A stretch of DNA of 7,203 nt, taken from a bacterium UBP9_UBA1432. GTDB taxonomy: Bacteria; Vulcanimicrobiota; Xenobia; Xenobiales; Xenobiaceae. A program made the position numbers and the translations under genes. Below, in pieces: positions 1-5,963 of this stretch; position 1 is the stretch's first letter, and each line of letters opens with the position of its first letter. Location of the stretch: NCBI GenBank assembly GCA_002329445.1, contig DCTU01000303.1:3351-10553 (forward strand). Direction: 5' to 3'. A model generated the notes under the pieces. It ran no database searches, was not told the DNA's origin, and worked only from the letters and a program-made list of their open reading frames with translations.

Positions 1-56
1 TCCATTGACGGGCGTCCCCCCCCGGGGAGGGGTTCTGAACGGGAAGGGAGGCTCGC
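1..56. other. Leader region upstream of the first small gene
   Basis: No gene is supported here. The stretch contains a run of eight C (16-23) directly followed by GGGGAGGGG (24-32), which can fold as a short hairpin (TCCCC 15-19 with GGGGA 24-28). A TTGACG at 5-10 resembles a -35 box, but there is no matching -10 box at 16-18 nt, so I do not call a promoter. A TGA at 6-8 could be the stop of an upstream gene, but too little sequence is visible to tell. Confidence 0.3.
44..51 (+). promoter_or_regulatory. Strong Shine-Dalgarno site for the small membrane protein
   Basis: AAGGGAGG lies five bases before the ATG at 57. It is the best ribosome binding site in the window and the main reason to believe the very short gene that follows is translated. 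It also fixes the start at 57. Confidence 0.75.
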
Positions 57-248
57 ATGGAGTCGATCCTGATTCTGGCGGGGTTCTTCGTGCTGTGGTT
101 CGTCCTGGTCCGCTGGGCCCTGCCCGCCATGGGAGTGGGCACCTGAATGTCCCAGGCTTGTGGCGTCGAGTTTCGGCGCCCCGACCCGGAGAGTGCCCCA
201 GCCGTCGAGGAGGAACCCGATTCCAAGCCCCCATCCCCCGCCCCCTGA
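57..248 (+). CDS. Candidate small membrane selenoprotein (TGA at 144-146 read as Sec)
   Basis: Unrecognised small protein of 63 residues if the in-frame TGA is decoded as selenocysteine. Residues 4-22 form one hydrophobic helix (starting ILILAGFFVLWF, broken by Arg19), followed by GVGT, the TGA at position 30, then MSQACGV, giving a U-x4-C pair (U30, C35). The tail to the stop at 246-248 is rich in Pro and Glu. Seen: a strong Shine-Dalgarno site, the same reading frame on both sides of the TGA, G/C-rich third positions on both sides (about 75% after the TGA), and a hairpin with bacterial SECIS geometry at 162-180. Known: Sec is usually placed near a Cys in redox motifs. Inferred: a membrane-anchored thiol/selenol redox protein. 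Alternatives: a 29-residue membrane peptide ending at 146, alone or followed by a coupled 33-residue ORF starting at the adjacent ATG (147), which has a weak GGGAG at 131-135. I favour the selenoprotein reading, but it depends on SelA/B/C/D elsewhere in the genome. Confidence 0.58.
144..180 (+). promoter_or_regulatory. Putative bacterial SECIS element (UGA plus GUU-loop hairpin)
   Basis: Downstream of the in-frame TGA (144-146), GGCGTCGA (162-169) pairs with TCGGCGCC (173-180) over 8 bp, with one U-G wobble (166-176), leaving a three-base loop GTT (170-172). There are 23 nt between the TGA and the loop. Bacterial SECIS elements recognised by SelB have an apical stem-loop roughly 16-37 nt after the UGA, a small loop, and a G among the first two loop bases, commonly followed by U. 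All of these hold here. No clear bulged U is seen in the stem, unlike the E. coli fdhF element. GC-rich DNA forms hairpins easily, so the call rests on the coincidence of hairpin, reading frame and nearby Cys. Confidence 0.58.
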
Positions 249-299
249 GGGCGCCGGGCCGGGCAGGATTCCTCTTCTGCCGGTGCAAGAACCGGTCTG
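249..299 (+). other. Short gap with two small hairpins before the pseudokinase gene
   Basis: GGCAG (262-266) can pair with CTGCC (277-281), and alternatively CCGGT (280-284) with ACCGG (291-295), the latter ending four bases before the ATG at 300. The two share bases and cannot both form, so a switch affecting initiation is conceivable, but stems of 5 bp are weak evidence. No Shine-Dalgarno sequence and no T-tract are visible. Confidence 0.2.
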
Positions 300-3200
300 A
301 TGCTGGACCGGATCCTGTCCGTCTTTTCCAAGTCCGACGATCGCGAGCTCGAGGACGCCGAGTGCCTGTGGCGTCTTTCCGAGGCCGATCTGGCCTGCAT
401 GGAGGATCCCAGGGTGGCGGGCCCTCTCTGGGAGCCCGGGCAGGCCCTGGACGGGACCTGGCAGGTCTTGGCCCGCGAGCCCGGCCGGATCGGGCCCAGC
501 TACCTTCTGCGCCACCTGGCCTGGGGGGTGGAGCTGCGGGCCCGTTCGCCGCTGCCCGTCTACACGACCGAGGCCCGGGCCCGGGCGGCCCTGGTCGAGA
601 GGGCGCGTCAGCATGCCGTGGTCGGGGTCCATCCGAACCTGGTCGCCACCTTGGGGGTCTGGACCTTCGAGGAGGTGCCCCGGATCCTGACCGAGGTTCC
701 GCGCGGGGCAACGCTGCGCGAGGTGATCCCGCCCGGGGGCCTCGAGGACCTGACCCGGATGCTGGATCTGGGGATCCAGTTGTGCCGCGGGTTGGACTTC
801 GTCCACCAGTTCAACCTGGCCCACCTGGACCTGTGCGCCGAGGTCTGTCGCGTCGACCGCGCCGGCATCCTGCGCGTGGATCAGTTCTTCCCGTCCCGAC
901 CCTGGGGCGACCTCCTGGACCTGGACCCCCGCCTCCTGAAGGACCGCTCCTTCCCTGAAGACATCCGGGTGGATCTGGCCGCGCCCATCCCGGGAAGCCC
1001 TCTGGCCCTGGCGCCCGAGAACTGGGCCCGAAAGGCCCCACCCAACCGACAGGCCAACATCTACTCGCTGGGCGTCATCCTCTTCCAACTGGCCACCGGG
1101 CGCCCGCCCTTCCTGCCCTACAGGCGCCATTCGAAATCCCCCTTGGGCTCGTTGAAGGCTCGGGTCCTCTGCGAAGACCCGCCGGATGCCCGCCAGTTCC
1201 GTCCCGACATCCCCGAGCCGCTGGCGGAGATCCTGGACCGCTGCCTGCGCCGCAAGCCCGCCGAGCGTCCCGAGTCGGTGGCAGCCGTCGCCCAGGCGCT
1301 GGAGGAGGTCTTCAGTTCCCAGGCCGGGCGCCGATCTCCCCAACCCGTCTTCACCGCCGGGCAGTTCGCCGCCGAGAACCGCAACAACGCGGCCCTCCTG
1401 GCCCTGGATCGGGGACGTGACACCGAGGCACGGGAACGCCTGGAGGACGCCTTGCAGGCTTCTCCAGACCTGCCGGAAGCCCGCGTCAACCGGGCGGTGC
1501 TGGGCTGGATCCACGGAGAGTCCGGGGTCCCCGAGGCGCTGGAGACCATCCGTCAGTCCGCCCTGGCGCTGCCCGCGGCGCGGCGGGCCGAAGCCTGGCT
1601 GCTGCTGGCGGGCGGCGAAGAGAAGGAGGCCGATGAACTTCTGGCCCGACTGGAGGCCGAAGAGCGCTCGGGCTGGCTGCAGAACCTGCGGGGGATCCTG
1701 CTCTTGCAGGATGGCAGCGCGCGCCAGGCCTTGACCGCCTTCGAGCGGGCGGTGGCCGGAGAACCCGCCCGCTGGGAGTTCCACCACAACCTGGCCATCT
1801 GCCTGAGCCGCACCGGCGAGAAGGAGTCGGCCCTGCCGCACCTGGAGAAGGCCCTGGCTCTGGGCGGTCACCCCGTGGTCCGGGTGGCGCTGGCCGTGAT
1901 CCTGGCGGCCCTGGGACGCGCCGGCGAGGCCCGCACCCACCTGGAGGCCGCTCTGGAGCGGGACCCGGATTCGGCCTGGGTGCGTTATGCGCTGGGAGCC
2001 TACCACGCTTCCATGGGTCTGCGGATCCCCGGCTTCGACGCCGCCCCGACCGACCTGGAGGCGGCCCAGGCTCACCTGGAGGCCGCGGTCTCGCGGTCGG
2101 CCGGCTTCTTTCGGGCCCGCGAGGCCCTGGCGGAGTGCCGCCGGAGGCGCGGCTTGGAGGCCGACCTGCCCGACCTGTGGTCGGGTCTGGCGACGGCTCC
2201 CGAGCTGCGCGAACTGGCCTCGCTGTGGACGGTGCGCCTGGTGCGGATGCTCTCGGGGCACAACGAGGCCATCAACGCCCTGACGATGTCCTATGACGGG
2301 CGCTACATCGTCTCGGCCGGCCATGAGGACAGCATCCTGGTGTGGGATCCTCTTCAAGGCGAGGTGCGCTCGCGGTTGCGCGGCCACGCCGGTCCGGTGC
2401 GTTCGGTTTCGGTGTCGGCCGACGGAGGCACCCTGGCCTCAGCCTCCGACGATGGCACGGTGCGGCTGTGGGCCCTGCCCTCCGGCCCCACCCTGCACGT
2501 CCTGAAGGGCCACGAGGGCCCCGTCACGGCCGTGGCCCTTTCGCCGGCCGGGGGGGTCCTGCTGACCGGAGGCGACGACCGGACGGTCCGGGTCTGGGAA
2601 CCCCGCTCCGGCGACCTGCGCCACGTCCTCTCAGGCCACCCCAGTCGGGTCAGCGCGGTGGCCGTCTCTTTTGACGGCGAGATTGGCGTCTCGGCCGGAG
2701 TGGATCGTTCGGTCCGGGTCTGGGAGCTCGTGACGGGGGGGCTGCTGGTCGAGTGGGAGGATCTGGAAGAAGAGCTGTATGGCCTGGCGCTGAGCTCCGA
2801 TTCGCGCTACCTGCTGACTGGGGGAGCGGCCCGGGTCCTGCGCTTGTGGGATCTGGAGACCGGCGAGTGCCTGCGGACCCTGGAGGGGCACACCAACGAG
2901 ATCCGCGCCGTGTCGTTGTCGCCGGACGGGCGCTTCGCCTTGTCTGGAGGCTGGGACCAGACGGTCCGGCTGTGGAACGTGGCCACCGGCGAGTGCATCC
3001 GCACCCTCTCCGCCCACTCCCACCAGGTCACCGCGGTGCACGCCTGTGCGGACGGCCGCTTCGGGCTGTCCGGCAGCCTGGACCGCTCGCTGCGCTGGTG
3101 GGAGTGGAAGGAGGAGCTCCTGCCCCTGGCCCCTGGGCGTCCTCCCTTGTTGCTGGCGGGGGCCGACCGGGTCTATCGTCAGGAGGCCGCCAACGGGTTG

Positions 3201-4301
3201 GTTCGGGACACGCTGGGGAAGGCCCGCGCCGAGCTGGAGGCGGGCCGGAAGGGCGAGGCCCTGGCCCTGCTGCGTCGCGCCCAGGGCCTGCCGGGTCGCC
3301 AGCGCGACCCCGAGATTCTGGATCTGGTCGAGGAGTGCGCCCGACCGGGGCGCCGGGTGGGCCTGCGCGACGTCTGGCTGCGCAGCGGGCTGGAGGGGCA
3401 CGGCAGTTGGGTCCTGAAGGTGGCCTGGTCGCCGGACGGGCAGTTGCTGGCGACCGGTGGATTGGATGGCCGGATCGGGGTGTGGAGCGCCCTGACCGGA
3501 CAGCACCTGGGCTGGTTGGAGGGGCACGGGCGCGAGGTCACCTCGCTGGACTTCGACCCGGACGGAGAGCACCTGCTCAGCGCCAGCTACGACCGGACCC
3601 TGCGCTACTGGAGCCTGGAGCGGGGCAAGGAGGTGCGCGCGCTGCGCGGGCACGCCGCCGAGATCACCTGCGGGATCCTCTCGCGCCACCTGCCCATGGT
3701 CCTCTCCAGCAGTCTGGATGGGAGCGCCCGGGTCTGGAACCTCCAGACCGGAGAGGGGCTGTTGGACCTCCCGGGGCACGAGGGGGCCGTCTACGCGGTA
3801 GCCCTCTGCCTGACCGACCGGCTGGCCGCCACGGCCGGCAGGGACCGGCGCATCCAGCTCTGGGAGATCCCTTCGGGTCGGCGGGGCCTGGAGCTGCGCG
3901 GGCACACCGGGCCGGTCCAGGCCCTGGCCTTCAATCCCCAGGGAACCGCCCTTCTTTCTGGAGGCGAGGACCGTCGGGCGATCCTGTGGGACGTGGCCAG
4001 CGGGGAGGAGATCCTCCGCCTCCCCGAGCACGAGGGTGCCGTCCGCTCGGTGCATTTCCTGGCGGACGGAGACTTCCTGGTCACCGCGGTGGACGATGGG
4101 AGAATCCACTTCTGGCACGCCGATGGCCGGTTGTTGCAGGTCCTGGAAGCCCACCAGGGCCCGGTCCGTTGGGTGCGCTTTTCGCCCGATGGACGCCTGG
4201 TGGCCTCGGCGGGCCAGGACGAGCTGGCCCGGATCTGGGAGCTGGATTGGGAGTGGGAGTTGCCCGTGGGCATACCGCCGCGGGTTTCCCCGCAGACGTG
4301 A
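300..4301 (+). CDS. Pseudokinase-TPR-double WD40 propeller scaffold protein
   Basis: Large 1333-residue protein with no signal peptide or membrane helix, so probably cytoplasmic. Order: Hanks-type kinase-like domain (about 46-340), TPR-like helices (about 359-617), seven WD40 repeats (653-935), a helical insert (936-1032), seven more WD40 repeats (1033-1314). The kinase fold is recognisable from HPN (111-113), APE (238-240) and IYSLGVILFQLATGRPPF (254-271), but catalytic positions are altered: the ATP-anchoring Lys is apparently Arg80, HRDLKPEN reads HLDLCAEV (175-182), so the loop Lys is Cys179 and the Asn is Val182, DFG reads DQF (194-196), the Asp before YSLG is Asn253, and the glycine loop is poor. 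Inferred: a pseudokinase and interaction scaffold. The start at 300 is the first ATG after an in-frame stop at 246-248, but it has no clear Shine-Dalgarno site. It lies 51 nt after the small membrane protein gene and 46 nt before the peptidase gene. The fold and domain order are secure; residual kinase activity cannot be excluded, because Asp177 and Asp194 remain. Confidence 0.93.
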   Translation: MLDRILSVFSKSDDRELEDAECLWRLSEADLACMEDPRVAGPLWEPGQALDGTWQVLAREPGRIGPSYLLRHLAWGVELRARSPLPVYTTEARARAALVERARQHAVVGVHPNLVATLGVWTFEEVPRILTEVPRGATLREVIPPGGLEDLTRMLDLGIQLCRGLDFVHQFNLAHLDLCAEVCRVDRAGILRVDQFFPSRPWGDLLDLDPRLLKDRSFPEDIRVDLAAPIPGSPLALAPENWARKAPPNRQANIYSLGVILFQLATGRPPFLPYRRHSKSPLGSLKARVLCEDPPDARQFRPDIPEPLAEILDRCLRRKPAERPESVAAVAQALEEVFSSQAGRRSPQPVFTAGQFAAENRNNAALLALDRGRDTEARERLEDALQASPDLPEARVNRAVLGWIHGESGVPEALETIRQSALALPAARRAEAWLLLAGGEEKEADELLARLEAEERSGWLQNLRGILLLQDGSARQALTAFERAVAGEPARWEFHHNLAICLSRTGEKESALPHLEKALALGGHPVVRVALAVILAALGRAGEARTHLEAALERDPDSAWVRYALGAYHASMGLRIPGFDAAPTDLEAAQAHLEAAVSRSAGFFRAREALAECRRRRGLEADLPDLWSGLATAPELRELASLWTVRLVRMLSGHNEAINALTMSYDGRYIVSAGHEDSILVWDPLQGEVRSRLRGHAGPVRSVSVSADGGTLASASDDGTVRLWALPSGPTLHVLKGHEGPVTAVALSPAGGVLLTGGDDRTVRVWEPRSGDLRHVLSGHPSRVSAVAVSFDGEIGVSAGVDRSVRVWELVTGGLLVEWEDLEEELYGLALSSDSRYLLTGGAARVLRLWDLETGECLRTLEGHTNEIRAVSLSPDGRFALSGGWDQTVRLWNVATGECIRTLSAHSHQVTAVHACADGRFGLSGSLDRSLRWWEWKEELLPLAPGRPPLLLAGADRVYRQEAANGLVRDTLGKARAELEAGRKGEALALLRRAQGLPGRQRDPEILDLVEECARPGRRVGLRDVWLRSGLEGHGSWVLKVAWSPDGQLLATGGLDGRIGVWSALTGQHLGWLEGHGREVTSLDFDPDGEHLLSASYDRTLRYWSLERGKEVRALRGHAAEITCGILSRHLPMVLSSSLDGSARVWNLQTGEGLLDLPGHEGAVYAVALCLTDRLAATAGRDRRIQLWEIPSGRRGLELRGHTGPVQALAFNPQGTALLSGGEDRRAILWDVASGEEILRLPEHEGAVRSVHFLADGDFLVTAVDDGRIHFWHADGRLLQVLEAHQGPVRWVRFSPDGRLVASAGQDELARIWELDWEWELPVGIPPRVSPQT
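435..1319 (+). other. Degenerate Hanks-type kinase domain (within the scaffold protein)
   Basis: Covers residues about 46-340. Retained landmarks: a probable alpha-C Glu100, HPN at 111-113, catalytic-loop Asp177, a DFG-position Asp194, APE at 238-240, and the C-lobe RKPAERPES. Lost: the Lys at the VAIK position (Arg80), the catalytic-loop Lys (Cys179), the metal-binding Asn (Val182), the Gly of DFG, the F-helix Asp (Asn253), and most of the glycine-rich loop. This combination of losses is typical of pseudokinases. Confidence 0.8.
1374..2150 (+). repeat. TPR-like helical repeat region (within the scaffold protein)
   Basis: Residues about 359-617 form paired helices with the TPR pattern of small and large hydrophobic residues, for example NNAALLALDRGRDTEARERL, ARQALTAFERAVAGEPARW, ESALPHLEKALALGG and EARTHLEAALERDPDSAWVRY. 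The best-conserved units lie at about 458-565. A variable stretch, RIPGFDAAPTD (575-585), interrupts the series. Known role of TPRs: protein-protein binding. The exact number of repeats is uncertain by eye. Confidence 0.75.
2256..3104 (+). repeat. First WD40 propeller, seven repeats
   Basis: Seven repeats of about 42 residues, counted from each GH-like start to its closing WD-like dipeptide: 653-683, 695-725, 737-767, 779-809, about 819-851, 863-893 and 905-935. Most have a GH near the start, SxDG in the middle and a V-R-L/V-W closing strand. The fifth lacks the GH and starts with an acidic WEDLEEE segment, and the seventh starts AH and ends LRWW. Seven units match a complete beta-propeller. 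Confidence 0.92.
3396..4241 (+). repeat. Second WD40 propeller, seven repeats
   Basis: Seven repeats at residues 1033-1063, 1075-1105, 1117-1147, 1159-1189, 1201-1231, 1243-1273 and 1284-1314. The first five begin with GH, the last two with EH and AH. Closing strands include IGVW, LRYW, ARVW, IQLW, AILW, IHFW and ARIW. This is a second complete propeller. A helical insert of about 97 residues (936-1032) separates it from the first, so the two should fold as separate discs. Confidence 0.92.
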
Positions 4302-4330
4302 ACAGTCGTCCGCAAGGATGAATCTCGACC

Positions 4331-4337
4331 AAGGGAG
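4331..4337 (+). promoter_or_regulatory. Shine-Dalgarno site selecting the peptidase start
   Basis: AAGGGAG lies ten bases before the ATG at 4348. The alternative in-frame ATG at 4318 has only AAGG touching it, too close to serve as a ribosome binding site. This, with family length, favours 4348. Confidence 0.55.
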
Positions 4338-4347
4338 CCTACCGAAC

Positions 4348-5844
4348 ATGGCCACGAAGCTGGACCAGCTCAAGAAGAGACTGCGCACCGTCTACTGCCT
4401 GAGGGAGGCCTCGGCGCTTCTCTCGTGGGATCAGGAGACGGGCATGCCCCCCGGGGCCGCCGGAGCGCGCGCCGAGCAGCTCAGCGCCTTGTCCGAGGCC
4501 GCCCACGACCTCTTCGTGGCCGACGAGACCGGCGAGCTCCTGGAGGCAGCCGGCCAGGAGGTCCAGGACGCCGAGAGCGAGGACGCCCACCTGGTTCGGC
4601 GGTGTCGTCGCGAGTACCGGCGTGAGACCCGGCTGCCCCGCGAACTGGTGGCCGAACTTGCCGAAGCCACCAGCCGCGCCCAGGGGGTCTGGGCCCGGGC
4701 CAAGGCCCAGCAGGACTTCTCGGTCTTTGCCCCCGAGCTGACCCGGGTGCTGGACCTGACCCGCCAGGTGGCTGGCTGCCAGGGCTACGACGAGCACCCC
4801 TACGACGCTCTCTTGGAGGGCTACGAACCGGGCATGAGGACCTCCCGGCTCCGCCCTCTCTTCGAAGGGCTGAGGGGTCGCCTGGTCGATCTGGTGCGCC
4901 GGGTGGGCCGGGGCCCTCAACTGGACGATGCCCCCCTGCGCCAGGTCTTCGAGGTCTCGCGCCAGCGCGAGTACGTCCAGCGCCTGGCCGGGACCCTGGG
5001 CTATGACTTCGATCGGGGTCGGATCGACCAGTCCGAGCACCCCTTCTGCATCTCGATGTCGACCCGGGACGTGCGGATCACCAACGCCTTCGACGAGGAC
5101 TTCCTGGGGCGCTCGGTCTTCGGAACCCTGCACGAGACCGGGCACGCGCTGTACGAGCAGGGCAGCCCCGAGCGCTTCCTGCACGGCCCCCTGGAGGGGG
5201 GCTGCTCGATGGGGGTCCACGAGAGCCAGTCGCGTCTCTGGGAGAACCTGGTCGGCCGAGGTCGACCGTTCTGGGTCCACCACTACCCCGGGCTGGTGGC
5301 CACGTTCCCCCAGCAGTTGTCCCGCTTCAGCCTGGACGACTTCCATCGGGCCATCAACCGCGTCCAACCCTCGCTGGTGCGGGTCGAGGCCGACGAGGTG
5401 ACCTACAACCTCCACATCATGCTGCGCTTCGAGCTGGAGCTGGCGCTTTTGGAGGGAAGCCTGCAGGTCCGGGAGATCCCCGAGGCCTGGAACGCCGCCA
5501 TGCAGGACTACCTGGGACTGGTGCCTCCGCACGACGGCCTGGGCTGCCTGCAGGACGTGCACTGGTCCCTGGGGCTCTTCGGCTACTTCCCGACCTACAC
5601 CCTGGGCAATCTGCTGGCGGCGCAGCTCTGGGAGAAGATCCAATCGGACCTGCCCTCCCTGGAGGAGGATCTGGAATCCGGCAACCTGGAGGGCCTGCGC
5701 GGTTGGCTGGGTGAGAAGGTTCACGTCTGGGGAGCCCGGCTGACCCCCGAGGAGTTGACCCGTCAGGCCACCGGACGGGATCTCGAGCCGGAACCCTTCC
5801 TGGCCTATCTGGAGAAGAAGTTCGGGGCCCTCTACCCGGCCTGA
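4348..5844 (+). CDS. M32-family metallocarboxypeptidase (Taq/Pfu type)
   Basis: A 498-residue zinc metallopeptidase that removes C-terminal residues from peptides. It has no signal peptide, so it is probably cytosolic and serves peptide turnover. All five M32 signatures are visible: DVRIT (241-245), the zinc-binding HETGH (262-266) with catalytic Glu263, HESQ (291-294) supplying the third zinc ligand Glu292, VRVEAD (344-349), and GCLQDVHW (399-406). The N-terminus also matches the family (LLSWDQETGMPPGAAGARAEQL, split here as LLSWDQETGMPP and GAAGARAEQL). The length is normal for M32, about 500 residues. An upstream in-frame ATG at 4318 would add ten residues, but 4348 has the better ribosome binding site and matches the usual family start. 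The open frame runs back to 4036 inside the preceding gene, which is not meaningful. It lies 46 nt after the scaffold gene, so co-transcription is likely. The motifs are intact, so it should be active. The family call is secure; the physiological substrate is not known. Confidence 0.97.
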   Translation: MATKLDQLKKRLRTVYCLREASALLSWDQETGMPPGAAGARAEQLSALSEAAHDLFVADETGELLEAAGQEVQDAESEDAHLVRRCRREYRRETRLPRELVAELAEATSRAQGVWARAKAQQDFSVFAPELTRVLDLTRQVAGCQGYDEHPYDALLEGYEPGMRTSRLRPLFEGLRGRLVDLVRRVGRGPQLDDAPLRQVFEVSRQREYVQRLAGTLGYDFDRGRIDQSEHPFCISMSTRDVRITNAFDEDFLGRSVFGTLHETGHALYEQGSPERFLHGPLEGGCSMGVHESQSRLWENLVGRGRPFWVHHYPGLVATFPQQLSRFSLDDFHRAINRVQPSLVRVEADEVTYNLHIMLRFELELALLEGSLQVREIPEAWNAAMQDYLGLVPPHDGLGCLQDVHWSLGLFGYFPTYTLGNLLAAQLWEKIQSDLPSLEEDLESGNLEGLRGWLGEKVHVWGARLTPEELTRQATGRDLEPEPFLAYLEKKFGALYPA

Positions 5845-5863
5845 GCCGGGACGACTCCGGCTC
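5843..5863 (+). other. Perfect hairpin overlapping the peptidase stop codon
   Basis: GAGCCGG (5843-5849) and CCGGCTC (5857-5863) form a perfect 7-bp stem around the loop GACGACT, starting inside the TGA stop. No T-run follows, so it is not a classic terminator alone. It could protect the 3' end of the mRNA or act together with the next hairpin. Confidence 0.45.
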
Positions 5864-5889
5864 CGGGGTCAGCCCGCCGCAATCCAGGA

Positions 5890-5930
5890 ACCCGGCCGGA
5901 AACCCCTCGGTCGCCTCGCCGGGTCTTTTC
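5890..5930 (+). terminator. Probable rho-independent terminator after the peptidase gene
   Basis: ACCCGGC (5890-5896) pairs with GCCGGGT (5918-5924), followed directly by CTTTTC and a further TT-rich stretch. The loop is long (21 nt), which weakens the call. Its position between convergent genes fits termination of the plus-strand transcript. Confidence 0.45.
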
Positions 5931-5963
5931 CTTGTTACGACCGCTGACTCAGTGCCATTGCCC

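Noticed and set aside
5..40. Sigma-70 promoter from TTGACG at 5-10
   Set aside because: No acceptable -10 box at the correct spacing; the intervening sequence is C/G runs.
246..302. Second in-frame TGA (246-248) as another Sec codon, fusing the small protein to the pseudokinase
   Set aside because: A 5-bp hairpin (262-266/277-281) with a G-first loop 18 nt downstream loosely satisfies SECIS spacing, and the frame is open to 300. But no Cys is nearby, the intervening residues look non-coding (Gly/Arg/Ser-rich), the stem is weak, and the pseudokinase has its own ATG. It also shows that loose SECIS rules can be met by chance in GC-rich DNA.
5..958. 317-residue plus-strand open frame covering the start of the window
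   Set aside because: It is Gly/Pro/Arg-rich low-complexity translation, overlaps the well-supported small gene and kinase domain out of frame, and shows no domain. It is a shadow of GC-rich coding DNA.
2753..4321. 522-residue plus-strand open frame overlapping the WD40 region
   Set aside because: The out-of-frame translation is very rich in Gly, Pro, Ala and Arg, while the other frame gives clear WD40 repeats.
2631..4388. 585-residue minus-strand open frame
   Set aside because: It lies entirely antisense to the WD40 propellers plus the gene junction, and its Gln/Pro/Val-rich repeated pattern mirrors the WD repeats. It is an antisense shadow.
4339..5724. 461-residue minus-strand open frame
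   Set aside because: It is antisense to the M32 peptidase, whose five catalytic motifs establish the real frame.
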